Below are positions 1-13,800 of a DNA stretch of 64,000 nucleotides, in pieces. Both the position numbers and the translations under genes were made by a program. Origin of the DNA: Dipylidium caninum (Eukaryota; Platyhelminthes; Cestoda; Cyclophyllidea; Dipylidiidae); NCBI GenBank assembly GCA_017562135.1, contig QEYB01001152.1, positions 558,001 through 622,000 on the forward strand, written 5' to 3'. The notes beneath the pieces are model-generated. The model searched no databases, was not told the origin of the DNA, and saw only the letters and a program-made list of their open reading frames with translations. Each line of letters begins with the position of its first letter. Within the stretch, counting starts at the first letter, position 1.

Positions 1-324
1 ATGGTCAGCGGTGATAGTGTCATTTTTATAGTTTTTACGCCCTTTCTGGTACTCTCATTCTTGATTGTTAGTGTGTTATGTCGTCTGTATAAAACTAAAT
101 GATGAAGCTTCTGAATTTTTATCGGCGGGATTTTTTGTGCTGTATCGATAAGTAGGTACGAAATATTTCTTACCTTTTGACTTTTCATCGTTTAACGGCT
201 TTCAGTTTATTCTCTAAATCCTTTAGTTCATGTATTACCTACCCGCTATGGAATATAGCTATTATTTTCGTGTTAATTTCGGTTTTATCTCGTTTATTTT
301 CCCCGTTCAAGAAAGGGTTTTGAA
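1..324. other. Upstream region of the RECQL4 gene
   Basis: No gene is supported here. The sequence is AT-rich with a long pyrimidine stretch at about 283-308 that ends in AAG at 309-311, just before the first ATG. That could be the acceptor of an upstream exon or a spliced-leader trans-splice site; both are inference. In-frame stops lie at 256-258 and 271-273, so coding in the RECQL4 frame cannot extend far left without a splice. The palindrome TATCGATA lies at 143-150. Confidence 0.6.
143..150. promoter_or_regulatory. TATCGATA palindrome (DRE-like)
   Basis: The eight-base palindrome TATCGATA lies about 175 bases before the RECQL4 ATG. In insects this is the core of the DRE element, bound by DREF and common at DNA-replication genes. 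Its use in flatworms is inference. An exact second copy sits upstream of the gene at 19504-20151. Confidence 0.3.
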
Positions 325-3300
325 ATGTCAGAAACAAATCCGTGGGATGAAACGCCATCATGTTCGAAAAAAGGAAAAAAGATTCCAGTTTCAATGCCAC
401 AAATACCATTAGCTTCCCGGTTGAAAGCAAATATATTATCAGACCAATCAGACGTTCATCAGATAAAAAAAATTGATTTCGAAACGAAACTTGCAAATGT
501 CAAAACCAGATTAATCCATCGCCGTCATTTCCATCCCCTCTCTTCGTTTTCGTCCAACGAGAGTGACCCAACTATCCGAAGTGAAAACAGCCTTCGAATT
601 TCTTTCAAAAATAATGTTGATCTAACTTCACCTCACGGACCAAATTTTGAAGCTGGAGAAAAATTGCTTACTAGCCCTTCGCGGCTTAGTGATGTAACAG
701 TCTCAGGTATTTTTTAAAATTAAACAATTCATACTCATACTTAATTTTTAGTGCCGAGAAATCCAAATCCTACCAAAGATGAATTCTTTAGGGTCAAAAT
801 TAACAAAGGTGTAGTTGGAAAAACAGGCTCTTTTATGTCGCTCCCTCGTGCTTTGGATGAAACAAATGAGGCGTCTACCGGTAGGTGGTGCGTGTTATCA
901 TGGTGGTTTTAGGATTCGCCTGCCCGAAACCGGAAAAGAAACAGCAAACTGATTTCTCGGATTCAATTGCTATGCTAAGTCCACTCTCACCTAATGCAGC
1001 TTTGAAAACAGACGAACTCTGCCTGTTTCAGAGCTCGTCTGAAAATCAACTTCATGTTTTGCGCAATGTTACTGCTGCCGCAAAAATTAATCGCGCCCCT
1101 CCATCTGGAAACTACTTAAAACTAAATCTACGGAAAAAGTGTTTTAGTCGACATGGTACACGGCGACAGGCCCTTAACAGGCTTCAAGTGCGGCGAATCA
1201 AATTTGCCAAGAAGTTGGGTCCTAGGAATCCAACCCTCGGGAAGTGCTTTAAATGCAATCAAACGGGCCACTGGGCTAGTAAGTGCCCGAAGACTATCTC
1301 CGAAAGTCGTGTACAGTTAAAGAAAAAGGAAGTTGAGGACATGGAATTTGATTACAGTCGGATAAAGTGTCGAATTGCTGATTTAGCAGAGTTGCAAAAT
1401 CAGTTCGCTAACGGTCCTCAGTTATATGACCTTTTAAGCGTTGATTCAGAGGCGTTAGAAACTCGAGTTTCCTTCATGCGAAGAGGTTTAAATTTCGATA
1501 TCAAAGAAGTGCGCTCTTACACAAATGAGTTGCTCACCCAAATGGGAATCAAAGAGTTCAGGCCCGGTCAAGAGCGTGTAATTTGGCGTACGATTGCTGG
1601 TAAATCGACCCTTCTTGTTTTGCCAACCGCAGGCGGAAAATCTTTGTGTTACCAGATACCGGCGGCAGTCTTTCAAGTATGTAAATTTTAGAATGATATA
1701 TTCATAGAAATTCTTTCCATCGTCAATAGCCATAGTCATATCTCCGTTGATTTCACTTATGCGAGATCAGGTACTTTCGTCGACTTCTCCTATTAGAGGC
1801 GCTTACTTGAGTTCCACTCAGACAAAAGAAGAAAAAGAGGAGATATTGAAAGCGGTTGACAAGTAGAACTTTCTTTAATGCTTCAAAAAGCCATTTTTAG
1901 TGGGCAATATGCGTATATCTTAATGTCACCAGAGGCTCTGGTGGAGTCGGATTGGATTCTTCGTCAGAATCGCCTAGCATCCATAAGTTTTGTTTGTATA
2001 GATGAAGCTCACTGCTTGGCGGACTGGTCTCATCACTTTAGACCATCATACCTGCAGATATGCAACCTGCTGAAGACTCGATTTGGAGTTAAGCAGTTCC
2101 TCGGTATGTCCTCTCGGTCCTTCCTATAAAACATTTTTCCAAGGTCTGTCTGCAACGTGTACCCCTTCGACCATTAAAAACATTTGCCAAAACTTGGGTA
2201 TGGCAGACGCAGTTAAGTTGGATGCAAAATTTGGTAGCGAAAATCCCCTAAACTCATCTGATCCTGATGGTGGTTTTCTTCAACCCTTCCCTAATCCAAT
2301 TCCAAGTAACCTACTTGTTACGGCCTCAATGGATGGTGATAGAGAAGAGGCGCTGATTCACCTTCTTCAAAGACCGCCATTTTCGGAGCAACTATCCATT
2401 TTAATCTACGCCGCTAGTCGGGATCTGACTGAACGTTTGGCGGGGTACATCCGCACACGTTTACAGGATACGAAAATGCGAGTTAGTCAATAAAATTACT
2501 TAAACTAACCTACTTAAAATGTTTAAATACACCAATTTCGTCGCCTATCAGTTTGGTCGACGTACGATAGGTTGGAACACGGCGGCTTACCACGCGGGTC
2601 TGACGTCGAAACAACGTGAGCTAGTGCAGAAGCGTTTCATGCTTGGTCGTGTTCGTGTCCTTGTGGCGACGTCCGCCTTCGGGATGGGTTTAAATAAACA
2701 GGATCTTCAAGCAGTCATTCACTACTCGTTGCCTAAATCCTTTGAGAATTTCGTTCAGGTAAGCCATGAAACATCCTTGGAGAACTATATTTTCCTAAAT
2801 TTTTCTATTTTAACAAATTTAAACGGTTGACTGTGATGTCTTGGATGAGGTAAAAAGTATCTTCATTTCAGAGGATTCTAATGAATTGTTATTACTTAAT
2901 AGACAAATTTGGGGGCTTGCATTGTTTTCTGTTACTGTATATTAATGCAGCTTGAGGTGTTCTATGTTTGGAATTCCACTTGGATGTTGGAACCATTTAA
3001 ATCGTTATAGTTCTTTCAACTTATTCCACTTGTGTTAATAGATAATCGTGATAGTTTTTACTTCAAACTAATCTTATGTGAATTCTGAGATGTGTTTTCA
3101 TTTCAGTTGATACTAATAATAAAGCAATCTATCGTTTATCTTGTCACCTGTAGATGTTTATTTTCATTGACAAAAAGCATGCGTATTATTTTGTACTTAC
3201 GTGAACTCTCTTCTGTTTGTACGCATCCTTGGAACGATTACGACTGTTATAGTAGAAGAGATGAACCCGTAATAATTCATTTATGCAACGCTTGAGTCGA

Positions 3301-6300
3301 GCTTTTATCAGTGTTCGCATTTTCTACCGAAAATGGTTTATCGCATCAATAAATGTAGTTTCATGATCCTCACTATGTGTAACTATGCTTAATTATTTTG
3401 AACGATGAAAAGATTCCTGGCGAAACTATAAAATGATGGGGTGATGATATTCCACCTTGACGGTTTCCATTTCTTTTCCCTTTTCTGATTGCACCCTACA
3501 ATATGCCTTTTTCAACTTCCGGGCCCGCCAATCCTTTGATATATCCTTTGTCGGGATATGATGGTTTATGATTTCCACTTTTTTATATTACCCCCATAAC
3601 ATCCATTTTATTTTTGTTTGTTATTTTACATGTATGGTCTTACCGATAAAGTCGGGTTAAGGTGACATGGTTATTGTGTATGTTGGTGATCTATGCGGTT
3701 GGGTTGATACAGGTGTTGGCAGGCATCTTGTCACCTGCCTGACCTTTTTGTGGTGCTACCACAACTTTATTGTGGGATTTTTTTATAAAAAGTGATAATC
3801 GGTCCGATTCTATAATAAAGCTTTTAGGCAATTGTCCAATACGCTACAACTGTATTGCTTTACTGAGTAATCCGAAAAAAATCTGTTTATTTTGCTTCGC
3901 CGATGCCCCACTTGTAGGATTTATTGTCTCTCCCTCGTTCTAATTGCAGGAGAGATTTTTTGGGAAAGATCTATCTGCTTGCTTTCCAACAAAAAGCACG
4001 TAGTTGTCAATTTAATTTCGAGATTTTACTCCCATCACCTTGATTATCACAGGAAATTGGTAGAGCTGGTCGCAATGGTCAGCTGTCCTACTGCCACACC
4101 TTCCTGCCACCAGGATTCTCTTCAATACGGACCAAAAACAAGGACGCTGACACAAGCACGCCTGTTACTTGGGAAGAGGCTTGTGAGGCCAACGAGTTGC
4201 GCCGCCATATTTTCACCAATCACATTGATTCGGTACAGTTGAAACGTTTGCTTCATTTTATTTTTGGTGTCAACCTTGACACCAGCAACAACCATTTCCA
4301 CCAAGTGGTCGCCCTTGATCCTGATCAAATTGCCCAACAACTGGACATCAAACCGGAGAGTTTGGCCACTCTCATCACCTATATGCAGCTGCGCTCCGAC
4401 TTGCCACCACTCATCACAGCTTTGCCCTCGAGGCCTATGGTATGGTGCTTTCTACGGCAACTCGCCGCTTCATTTGGTGCACGGGCCATTTCTCATCCTA
4501 TGACATCTGCCACTAAAAGTCACTCATGTTTCTTCAGATCTACTTTTGCATTAGCTATCATATTCCATTCCTCTGTGGATTTTTAGGGAACCTATAACTT
4601 GGTAGTTCATTTTCTCGATTCCAATGGTCGATTCGTAGTATTTTGCTCCTCTCGATGGTATTCTAGTTTGAGTGTTAAAAGGTAAAAGCTTACTTGTTGC
4701 TACTTTTAATATCTTGGACTTAGGTCTTCACTTTTGAAAATTTGCTTTTTTATAAAAAGAACAATTGAATCTTGGTTTTATCTTTTATTGCAGCTTTCGT
4801 TCCACTCAAACAAAGTTCAGTATTTTTTCGGAGTTGGAAAAACGTTTCACGGCAATCACTAATATTAACGGTGAATCAACAGAAAGCAGGATTCAAAATT
4901 ATCTCCCTAGTAGTACATGGTAAACGTTCTAAACTGAGGAAAATTCATTCTGTGGTTCATAGTGTCACAAAAAATTGAGGCTTTTATTCAGTCTTTTCTT
5001 GCTTTTTCTGGTCAAAATACAAAAACGCAGTGGCAGATTAACATCGGGAGTAACATGGTGTTCTATTCCCACGACTTGCATATGCGCGAAGCATGTTAAG
5101 CACGATCGAGACTGTTAATCGCAGTACCGCAATGATATCATAATTTTTATTTGCCTTATTTGATTCAAACTCTCATCCTCCAGGGAATTTATGCCTTTAT
5201 TATTTGTAACTTCGTTCCTTACTTTCAGAGGGTAACAGTCAACTGTTATGGAGGACCGTTTGAGCTGGCTAGTATTTCTACGCGTAGCCTTGCCGTCTCC
5301 GCATGGCTAGCCCATCTCAAGCAACAGACTGCTGACTTTACAACTGCGACTCTGCGGGAGGTGAATATCGACCTGGTTGCGTTATGCAATACTTGGGGCT
5401 GGCAACCAGACGCGGTGCTGCGTGAACTTCGGAATCTCGAGTGGGACAATGGCGCCAACAACGGAGCGCCGCCCCGACGCACCGGTGTAACAGTCACCTT
5501 AGATGGACCAACACGCGCCTTCTGGCTCTGGCTCCACCCCGATAACAAGTTGTCTGAGCGGTTGGACGCAGAGCTCTTGTACCTCCTTCGTCGACTCAAG
5601 GATGTGGAACGGGCGGGTTTGCGTAGTCTTACCCAACTTCAGACCGTCATCGCTTTGGTGGCCGTCGAGTCAGTTGACCGACTAGACTTCAGTTGTGATA
5701 GCGTCTTTAAAAGATCTGAAAGGATGCATGCGCAAGTGGAAACGTATTTCATGGAGGAGTTGGACAGCCCTCTCCTCACCTGGCCACCACCGATTCCAAC
5801 AGTGAAGGTACCTTCAAGTCTGCTGAGTTATTGTTTCATTCAATCGTGAAATTATTTCCCTTCCTGTCCACGTTAAAATGTGTTCCCTCTTTCGGTTACT
5901 ATGAGGCGTGTATTTCCTTCATGTAGGTGGTGAAATGAGTTTTCACACTCATATGAACGCATTCAGTTTTATCTGTAGGTTTCGCTTCTTACCCTTTCAA
6001 ACTATATTACTTACTGTGGTAAACCTTCTGAAATGATTGGGTAATTGAATTTATAACCTTTTCTGAATAGACTGCTTCATTTTTACGTCCTAAAATTTCT
6101 AGTCTGATGATAGTGATGATTATTGCTTAAACAGTGAGAGTGGTTTTTTACCCAACCAGTCAAATCCATTTTCGTCCATTTGCCTATTCCTTGAATTAGT
6201 GATTAGTACATCGTGTAACTTCCCAGACATTTATTCAGGATCGTTCCACCAAAATAGTTCCTTCCTTTATGCAAGCAGAGGTAAAGGAATTCAGAGGAAC

Positions 6301-6797
6301 AAAGCTTAAGGAATGCTCAAGCGGTCTGTGCGGGCTACCAATCTATACCTCTTGTAGATTATCCTCATAAATCAGGCTTACTTTTTTCATTGGTTTTCCA
6401 TGCCCCCTTATTTTCTATCCTGCGGAAATGTCGCCTCACCTTATAAAATTCCTTGGTTAAAGGCAATAGACCTAAATGCAAGATTAGTTGATTCACTCCA
6501 TCCCACCATGTTAGAGCGAAGACAGGTAATTGAATGTGCATGTATCCATTGTAGGAACAGTTAGTACGCCGAACAGTTGGGGAGTTCATACGCCTGTACG
6601 GACGAAGCCTGAGCAGAGACCAGTTGACGGGCAGAATAGTGGCCAACATTTTTCACGGCATCAGTTCACCCAACTTCCCTGCCATAGCGTGGTCTCGTGT
6701 TCATCGGTTCTGGCGTGCTCACCTCGACGTCGATTGGCCGACGGTGCAGCGGATTGCTACTGAGGAACTCGTTGCCCACCAGCCCCACGTCGTCTGA
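325..6797 (+). CDS. RECQL4: RECQL4-type ATP-dependent DNA helicase
   Basis: A RecQ-family 3'-5' DNA helicase of the RECQL4 class, which in animals acts in the nucleus in replication initiation and genome maintenance. Ten exons join in phase: 325-706, 752-880, 913-1676, 1708-1862, 1901-2103, 2144-2481, 2552-2758, 4053-4439, 5229-5807 and 6555-6797, giving 1128 residues. Visible motifs are a CCHC zinc knuckle (CFKCNQTGHWASKC, about residues 282-295), Walker A TAGGKS with Lys413, the DEAH box at about 511-514, and motif VI EIGRAGRNGQ opening exon 8. The last two exons match the RECQL4 C-terminal region, including IFHGISSPNFPA near the end. A knuckle just before the helicase core, with no RQC or HRDC domain, is typical of RECQL4 and not of BLM or WRN. 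The N-terminal Sld2-like block was not recognised, so an upstream exon may be missing. Five introns are only 31-45 bases long. Confidence 0.93.
2759..4052 (+). other. Intron 7 of RECQL4
   Basis: A 1.3-kb AT-rich intron with donor GTAAGC and acceptor CAG splits the helicase between motif V and motif VI. No conserved reading frame or repeat with recognisable coding was seen in it. Confidence 0.7.
4440..6554 (+). other. Introns 8 and 9 of RECQL4
   Basis: Two introns (4440-5228 and 5808-6554) flank the 193-codon exon 5229-5807. Both junctions keep phase 0. The donors are GTATGG and GTACCT. No other coding signal was found inside them. Confidence 0.65.
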
Positions 6798-7869
6798 CAC
6801 CTTGTCCCAACTTTCCAAAGAACTCTTTGCTCCATGTCACTGATTGCAACGAAAGACAACTTACGCCTTAGTACTACATATTTTCATGTGTGCATCTCGG
6901 TATTAACCGGACTGTATATCAATTATCGCTTACTTTCGCTCAGTGAACCATCAGGTCTATTCTTTCGTGCACTCTAGTAATAGTTTTTGTTACCACTTCC
7001 ATTATTTGTACTTGTGAAATATTCCGAAATTTTATTGTAGGGGAGGGATTTTATTAAGATATACCTATACTTTATATGGACGGTTCGTTTATATGATTCT
7101 TCTCATTTTGAACTTAATTAAGAACGGGATTACGTTGTACCATGACAAATTATAAGGGGAGGTTACATTTCCTTTATTTCAAGCTTTTGTTAGTAATGAA
7201 ATAGCGTTTATCTTGGAGCCGTATCTTTTACCTCTCCTCTTTGGTGTAAATGAAGGAGATAATGTAAAAACGATGACCATATTTGCAGTTCCTGGGTCTG
7301 CCGGTTCAGGAATAGTCGACATCAAGTCCTGTAAATCCCTTTCAATCCCAAAAAATGTGGTGGTTGGCTGATTTGTGCATTGCGCGGACTCGTGTTGTCC
7401 ATTGAGCCCTATGCAACTTGGTGAAATTCGCTGGAATTTCAGAGAATTGCATTCGCATGTTGCATGCGAGCTAAGACCGCAGCCGGAGAGAACTTCTTCG
7501 CCACATTGCCTTGCATCCTCAACACTTCCACGGATTGTCTCCCGGGAAAATTTAAGGCGGTTAATGCTGGTCAAACCAGTCGCGCAATTCACGCTGATAC
7601 TTCGAAAGAGCCGCTTCTTGCGTCGTAATCGTGTTTGCGGAGGAGGGGTGTGTTCAGTTGAGCTGAGGGGCCAGGCCTGTGTCTTAGCAGAGGTCTCCGA
7701 CTTCTGCGTGAGAACGTAGGTCCACGCGAACCAATCAGACTGCGGTGGTGCCAGCGCGTGCGATGGCTGGTGAGTGCCATTAAATGCCGAATAAGGTATG
7801 CACATCAATTTTCTTGTCTCCTTTGACTTGCCTTCTGCATTGCTCCGACACGACAGACGCAGGCTACAA
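6798..7869. other. Spacer between RECQL4 and the first MCTP gene
   Basis: This holds the RECQL4 3' untranslated region, where no clear AATAAA was seen, and the upstream part of the next gene. A 209-residue open frame on the minus strand (7179-7808) lies here. Its stop codon runs directly into AATAAA in its own sense (TTTATT on the plus strand at about 7172-7177). The frame shows no family resemblance and overlaps a plus-strand frame of 114 codons, so it may be chance. I do not call it a gene. Confidence 0.4.
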
Positions 7870-10800
7870 ATGAATGCTTATAGAGGGATTCATAGTAACC
7901 GATTTATACCTCAAGATAACAGCGCAAATAAGAAATTGGTGCCCAGAACACCGTCAACGTCATCAACCCTGCGACACTTGTGGGCAGATCGGAAGCTGTC
8001 GAACACGAGACTGGGCTCGAACCGTCCTAGTGAGCTTACCAGAGCGGGCTTTCATTCCGCCTCGTTGAAAGACCTTACGTTAACAGTGGATCTGTCTTTT
8101 CATCCGGCGATAATTGCGCTACTTCCCATTTGAGTGATTGTGAAATAGATTCGGCGGTCTTGCGTAGGCAACGTCGTAGACGTCTGCAGAGCACTAAGAG
8201 ACACAGCCAAAGTGTTGCAAATGTGGTAAGTTACCAAAGAATTATATTTTAATGAATACCTCATACTGTTGTGCATTGTTAACTTCGTTTGTGTTAAAGC
8301 GATTTATAATTCCGAATGTCTCCTCGGGCTCTCCCAGACTGGTGATGTTTCCTCGTCAGTAAAGATATCGACGTGTGAAAGAGCAATTGGCCGGTTACTT
8401 GATTACTTCACGAAGAATCACAGTCTTTTTACTTGTCAGGCAATAAAAGGGCTACGTGTAGACAGAACTCACCGCTCAACCTCACATTTTTATTTATTGA
8501 GTTCAGCCGGGTGAGGGATGTGCTAGGTCTGGTAATTTGCCAAAACCTCTTCAACATCACGAAATTGACGTTTAAGTGTTCGAAGGCGTGGGAAAAATAC
8601 TAATGCTTTTGGTCATTTTGCCAAAAAATCCAGCCTTACTTCATCAACCAATCTGATCGAAATCCACCGGTTCGTGGTAAGTGGAATATATTTTAAGCAT
8701 TATAATCTAATGGCTTGTAAGGCTAATTTTCCTATTGCCGCCGGTCTAGTGAGTTGCATTCATCTTGTTAAAAACGTAAAGGCCACCTGAGAGAAGGCTG
8801 TAAGTTAGGCCTCGTGGAGCAAATACCGGCCCTTCCGTTTAATGCCAAAACTTTCATTTGTTTGAACTTACGCCTTGTTACTTCTCCAGTACCAGTCCTT
8901 CCTTGACCTGCCCCGATGGATGGCTGAACTGCGCATCTTCTCGGTGCATGATGTAAATACTTCAACTTTTCACGGTAAATTTACCCCGCCCCGTCCCGCC
9001 GGGCCCCTCCACTCCTCCCTATAATCGTCATTTCATCTTGCCCTAAGCCTCACCATCGCTACCGCCCGACACTTCTCATGTTTTTAATGTGAATAGCGTG
9101 CCCACAGGAACAAATGGAAATGGGATTGTAACTACATTTAATTGCGCCTTGCTTCCTCATCATCCAGTGCGCCAGGCGATAGGTTAGAGCGTCGGACCAT
9201 CAGAAGTTGCTCCGCTCCTTGTAAGGCGCCACCGCTCGTCACCAGTGGCAGTAAATATTCTCATCTATAACAGTGTAAATTTTAATTGGCAGGCGTTTAG
9301 CGGTGTCGTCGAAGTTCCTCGGAGTGGATAATGACTCAAATGGCTAATTTGAACCTGCCGCTCTCACGCAGGCGAAACAAGTCCATTGGAAGTTCACCTA
9401 GATAAGCACGAAAAATTTTCCAAGCCTAAAAGGCTCCTCTCTCATGATTGACATGTCCTGTCGAGTATCATGCGGTGAGGCGATTAATGCCATCAAAGGA
9501 GCCAGTGTCGTTCCAAATCTCAAATTGGTGGTTAAAATGAGTTGAACATGAAAGTGACAAGGGAAAGTGCATGGTGCTCTTTTGTTTTGTTTTGGGAGGC
9601 TAAACGTGTAACTGGTCGCATAGTAGTAGGGAATTTGAACAAGATGACATCGTCTAGTTGTAAGCACCATTCATGCGAAGTTTTTAAAAAAACCAATTGT
9701 TTTGCAAGTGTGATTCTCAGAAACCTTTATTGCCATCGCGTGGATTTTCACTTGACGTGGGCCACTTGCGTCGAATAAAATAATAAAGTGGTTGAACACA
9801 TTTTTTGCCACGACATTCACTGACATTCCCCTTAAATTTCACACCAAAGCCAAATTGTGCCGGTCTAGAAGCAACCGCAAAACTTATCTAACCTCGCCAC
9901 GCGGATGACCGGCGGTCCCACTAAGCAATGCTTATTGTACTCTTTTGCAGACGGGACGAATACATGCATAAAGATTAGGCAAAGCCAGATAACGCTGGGA
10001 AGGACATCTGTGAAGCCCGCGTCTTCCCAACAGGTTTGGGAGCAAACCTTCACGCTCCTCTTAACGGAGATCCAAACTCCCCTCCTGGTGCGATTCGTGT
10101 ACCCTTTTTTGGTTAAACCATGCTAGTGGGTGTCCACGTGCCCGCCGGTCGGCCCTTCCGATCTCTCCCTGCCCGAAGTACGAGTGCCAAGTAGAGGCGT
10201 CGTCATGAATGCCATGACGCAAACCTAGGACGCATATCTGCTCAAGTTGGGCAACGAAAAGCTAGTTTTCGTGGAAATGAAAGGTATCAAGGTGGCTAGA
10301 AGGGCTACACTTTGTCGCTGGTATAATGAATAAAATAGAGGTAATATATCGTAGCGCGGAATAAAGGCAGGTTCTGCTTGCCGGACTCGATGAGACACTT
10401 TAGAGTGCAAAAATACCCATTCCTACTCGCAATTCACATAGGAGGCGATTTGTCAAAAATACGCCACGGCGACACACTACTCTGCAGTGATCCATAAAAG
10501 TTGGTTTTGACGCCGGGATTGCACAACTTCAATCAACTGCAGTTAATGTCTGTTTGTCATTTTCAGCTGGAATTTTGTAGTCGAAAATCGCGCCGGTTTT
10601 CAACACTGGGCGTAGCGCATTTGCCGCTAAACGACTGTCTCGTGGATATGTAAGTTTCTGACTGGCCATAAATCGGTGAGAGCGATGTTAAGCGCAATCA
10701 TATTGTTAAAACGGGGAGTCCAGCCGGAATGACATCTGACAGCCGAGTGCAGTCTCAAGTGGGCGAGGAGTTTCGTACAAAGGCGACTGGCGCGCCACTT

Positions 10801-13800
10801 ACGCGTAAAACCAATTCTGGAGCAGAATAGAGCAAATTTTTGCTAACTTTCGCAGTCCGGATATACAATGGCTGAATTTTTAGTCGCTTAGAGTATGATT
10901 GTTTATTATTTAAGTCAAGAAACAGGTGACAAAAGTGCAGGAAATGAATGTAATTCTGAAAGAAATATGTCGCCGCGGACCATAAATGTCTCATCAGAAC
11001 TTAATTTATAAGGCCTGAGAAAGTCTCGCTAACAAATCATTGTCAGGGCATCCACACCCAAATTTTCATCCAATATAGTCGTTGTGTTTCTCGGGCTCTG
11101 GCCAATTCAATCTGAAGTAGATAACATCCCAGAAAAAAACTTTGCTTACCATATGCCTATTCATAATGGTCATGATCCTTTAAACATCATTTAACTTTGC
11201 CAAAACATTGAACCTAGAACCTACTCCAAACATTTGGAGATCATAGGGAGTGCAACCAACCAGCCCATTGGAATGCTGCGAATCCAGGTGTGTTTGCGGT
11301 CCGTGCACACGACCCTTCCATTGATGAAGAAGAACACGTCGTTCGATGACGGTATTCGGACACACAAAGTAGGTTGGCGACAAGTTTGATGCCACTTCTC
11401 ACAAGGACTTTCTCACTCTGACTTTTGTCATCAAATGGCTTTTGCGGTACGAGCCCATCCTCTCGTTGTTTTCAAAGCCATCCGCACATTGAGAGGGCTG
11501 CTGCTATATGAAAGATGGAACCATTAGGATGTCCACAGACTAGTCCACTGACGTCAAAGTATGCTTGAACTCCAAAGTAAGAGGTTATATCGGCTAAGAA
11601 GATTAACTGCACCCTGCCTTAGCCACTCCTACAGCCTTTAATTACGTTGATACTTTCGTTGAAGTGGATAACAGCATGTTGCAAATCACACAGGCTTGTC
11701 TCTACTTTCCAAGGTGCGCGGGTCTTCCTCTTTACTTTGCCGGGATCACCTTTAACACTGTCGTCAGCAACTTGTGGGAAGGTAGCCACAACACCACTGA
11801 GCGGAGAGGACGGATGTTTTACGTCCTCTACTCCTCTACTTTGTTTGTCCTTTCTATTTTAGTCTCGATTGCATTTAAAGCAACGAAACGCCTCCTTAGC
11901 GAGCAGGGTGGAGCCAATTAACTCCCCTCGTGGGCCGCTTAACGCCGGCGTGCAGATATTTGAGGCTCGTTACTTAGGCCTCCTCCACCTGAATGTTGTT
12001 TCACATCCCTCAAACGTGTATGCGCGGCGCTGGAATCCCATCGAGTACCAGCCCGGCGAGGTGGCCGTTATCACTAACCCGTTGACGAGGGCCACCGAGA
12101 TCGTCTCGCCTCGATTGCCCTGGCCTCCACATTTCTTGCGTGGGGTGTCCGCCCTCGAGTTCGACCCCGTGGTGGGGCCCCAGGTGGCGCAGTTTGACTC
12201 CGCCGTTCTCTACCTTAATGTCCTCAGCGCTTGTGGCCTTCAGTCCGTTCCTCTCTCCAAGTTCCTCACCAAGTGTCAGGCCAGTGAGCAGGACGTTGAT
12301 TCAATGCATCACGGTGTGATGGTCGCGCAGTTGCTATCTTGTTATCAAAGCGTAGCTAAGGCTTCTCAGACCCTCTCCACCCAAGTGCTCCTGCAAATGG
12401 GCAAGGACAAATTCACCACCGAGGTAACCGGAGATGGTTCATACCTGGACCACTTTAACTGACAATTTTCCATTCTCCTTCTATCGCTGTGCGGGGCCAG
12501 AAGATAATATACCCTGACAGTAAAATAAGTTCTGGTGTATTCGAAAGGCGTATAAGAATATTTTTATTTTTACACAGAATTATGGCAAGCGCAAGGATGT
12601 TTTGCCATGAAACCACAGCTTAGAAAATTCGAATACAGTACAAACGCTGAAGGTAGCATTTCGGCTGAGGAACCAATGCCTTATATCCCCTAGTTACCGC
12701 ATAGGGCGAGTTGCGAGTAATGGTTTCTGACAAAGCAAGGAACATCCGTACCAGATGCGCGTCTTTGCCTCAAGCCTCTTTTTACAGATCAGGAAGTTCA
12801 CCTACGACCCGGTATGGAACCAAACCTTCACTTTCAACCTCACGCGTTTCTCTAAAACACTCATTGAAATTCATCTGATGAGTATATCAAATCCGAACAT
12901 CGCCGGACCTGCAGCAGGAATTGAGAAGATAGGCGGGTAAGTAAAAATTACTGATACTTGCTTTTTCAGGGGGCAATGCGTAGCTCCCACTTGGTTCTTC
13001 CCTCAATGTTCTTGTTAATGCTGGTCTCCGATTGAGTGCCTATGGCATATCGCTGGCATCTGTCATCAACTCCTTACTTTTCCCTCTTTTCCTTTGCTAT
13101 TTCGGATGGGATACTTTGATTTGAGGATATTCATGTTGTTTCTCAGCTGTCAAAAAAAAACAACTCATGACGCAGACAGGCGAAATTTTATGGAGAAAGT
13201 GATCTCTCTGCAGTAAGAAAAGGAGTTTTAGGTGTTTTCTTGAGAGGTTATATCGTGGAGAGCATTTCCTCTGGCATTATGAAAGATTGACCTTTAACAT
13301 CCGTACGTGTTTAACATTACGAAATTCAAGACAACATGGTTTAGTGGTAAATAATCACCGCGAACCACTTAACCTGTCCTCTTGGGTCTCCGCTTTGTCA
13401 CTGACATTTAAGACTAAGTCGGTAAGCAATTCGACTACATGGATCGCAGTAAATTGTAATACGCTTACAACAATGGAATCTGAGTCGGCGATTTAGGATG
13501 CACACCTCAAAGCCGTTGGCATGTTGCTCGCATATGAGCAAGACACGCTGCATTCCTAGTCTCGTTTCTCTGCCACTTACAAACCACGCGGGAAACCGGG
13601 CGCTTTCATTGCACGGCGGGACTTATTGCCCCGTTTGTGTAGGATAATTCCCCGTGTTTTGAGATATATGCTTGAGAAGCATGATTTCGTACTCCTTTTT
13701 CCTCATATGCCTGATTTCAAAATAATTCTCCACACTCGTCACGTGGAAATGATTAAACTAGACGCTCCGGCATGAGGAACGACCGGCGATGAACGTGTTT

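Noticed and set aside
1237..1310. CCHC zinc knuckle considered as a retrotransposon gag remnant
   Set aside because: It reads in frame into a full RecQ helicase core and RECQL4 proteins carry such a knuckle at this place.
9170..9260. tRNA-like string (GGTTAGAGCGTCGG) resembling the A box of a tRNA or SINE head
   Set aside because: No matching B box (GGTTCGANNCC) at the right distance and no cloverleaf could be folded by eye.
11635..11781. Open stretch before 11862 considered as an MCTP-1 exon
   Set aside because: Its 3' phase does not join the well-supported exon starting at 11863, and the paralogue needs no such exon.
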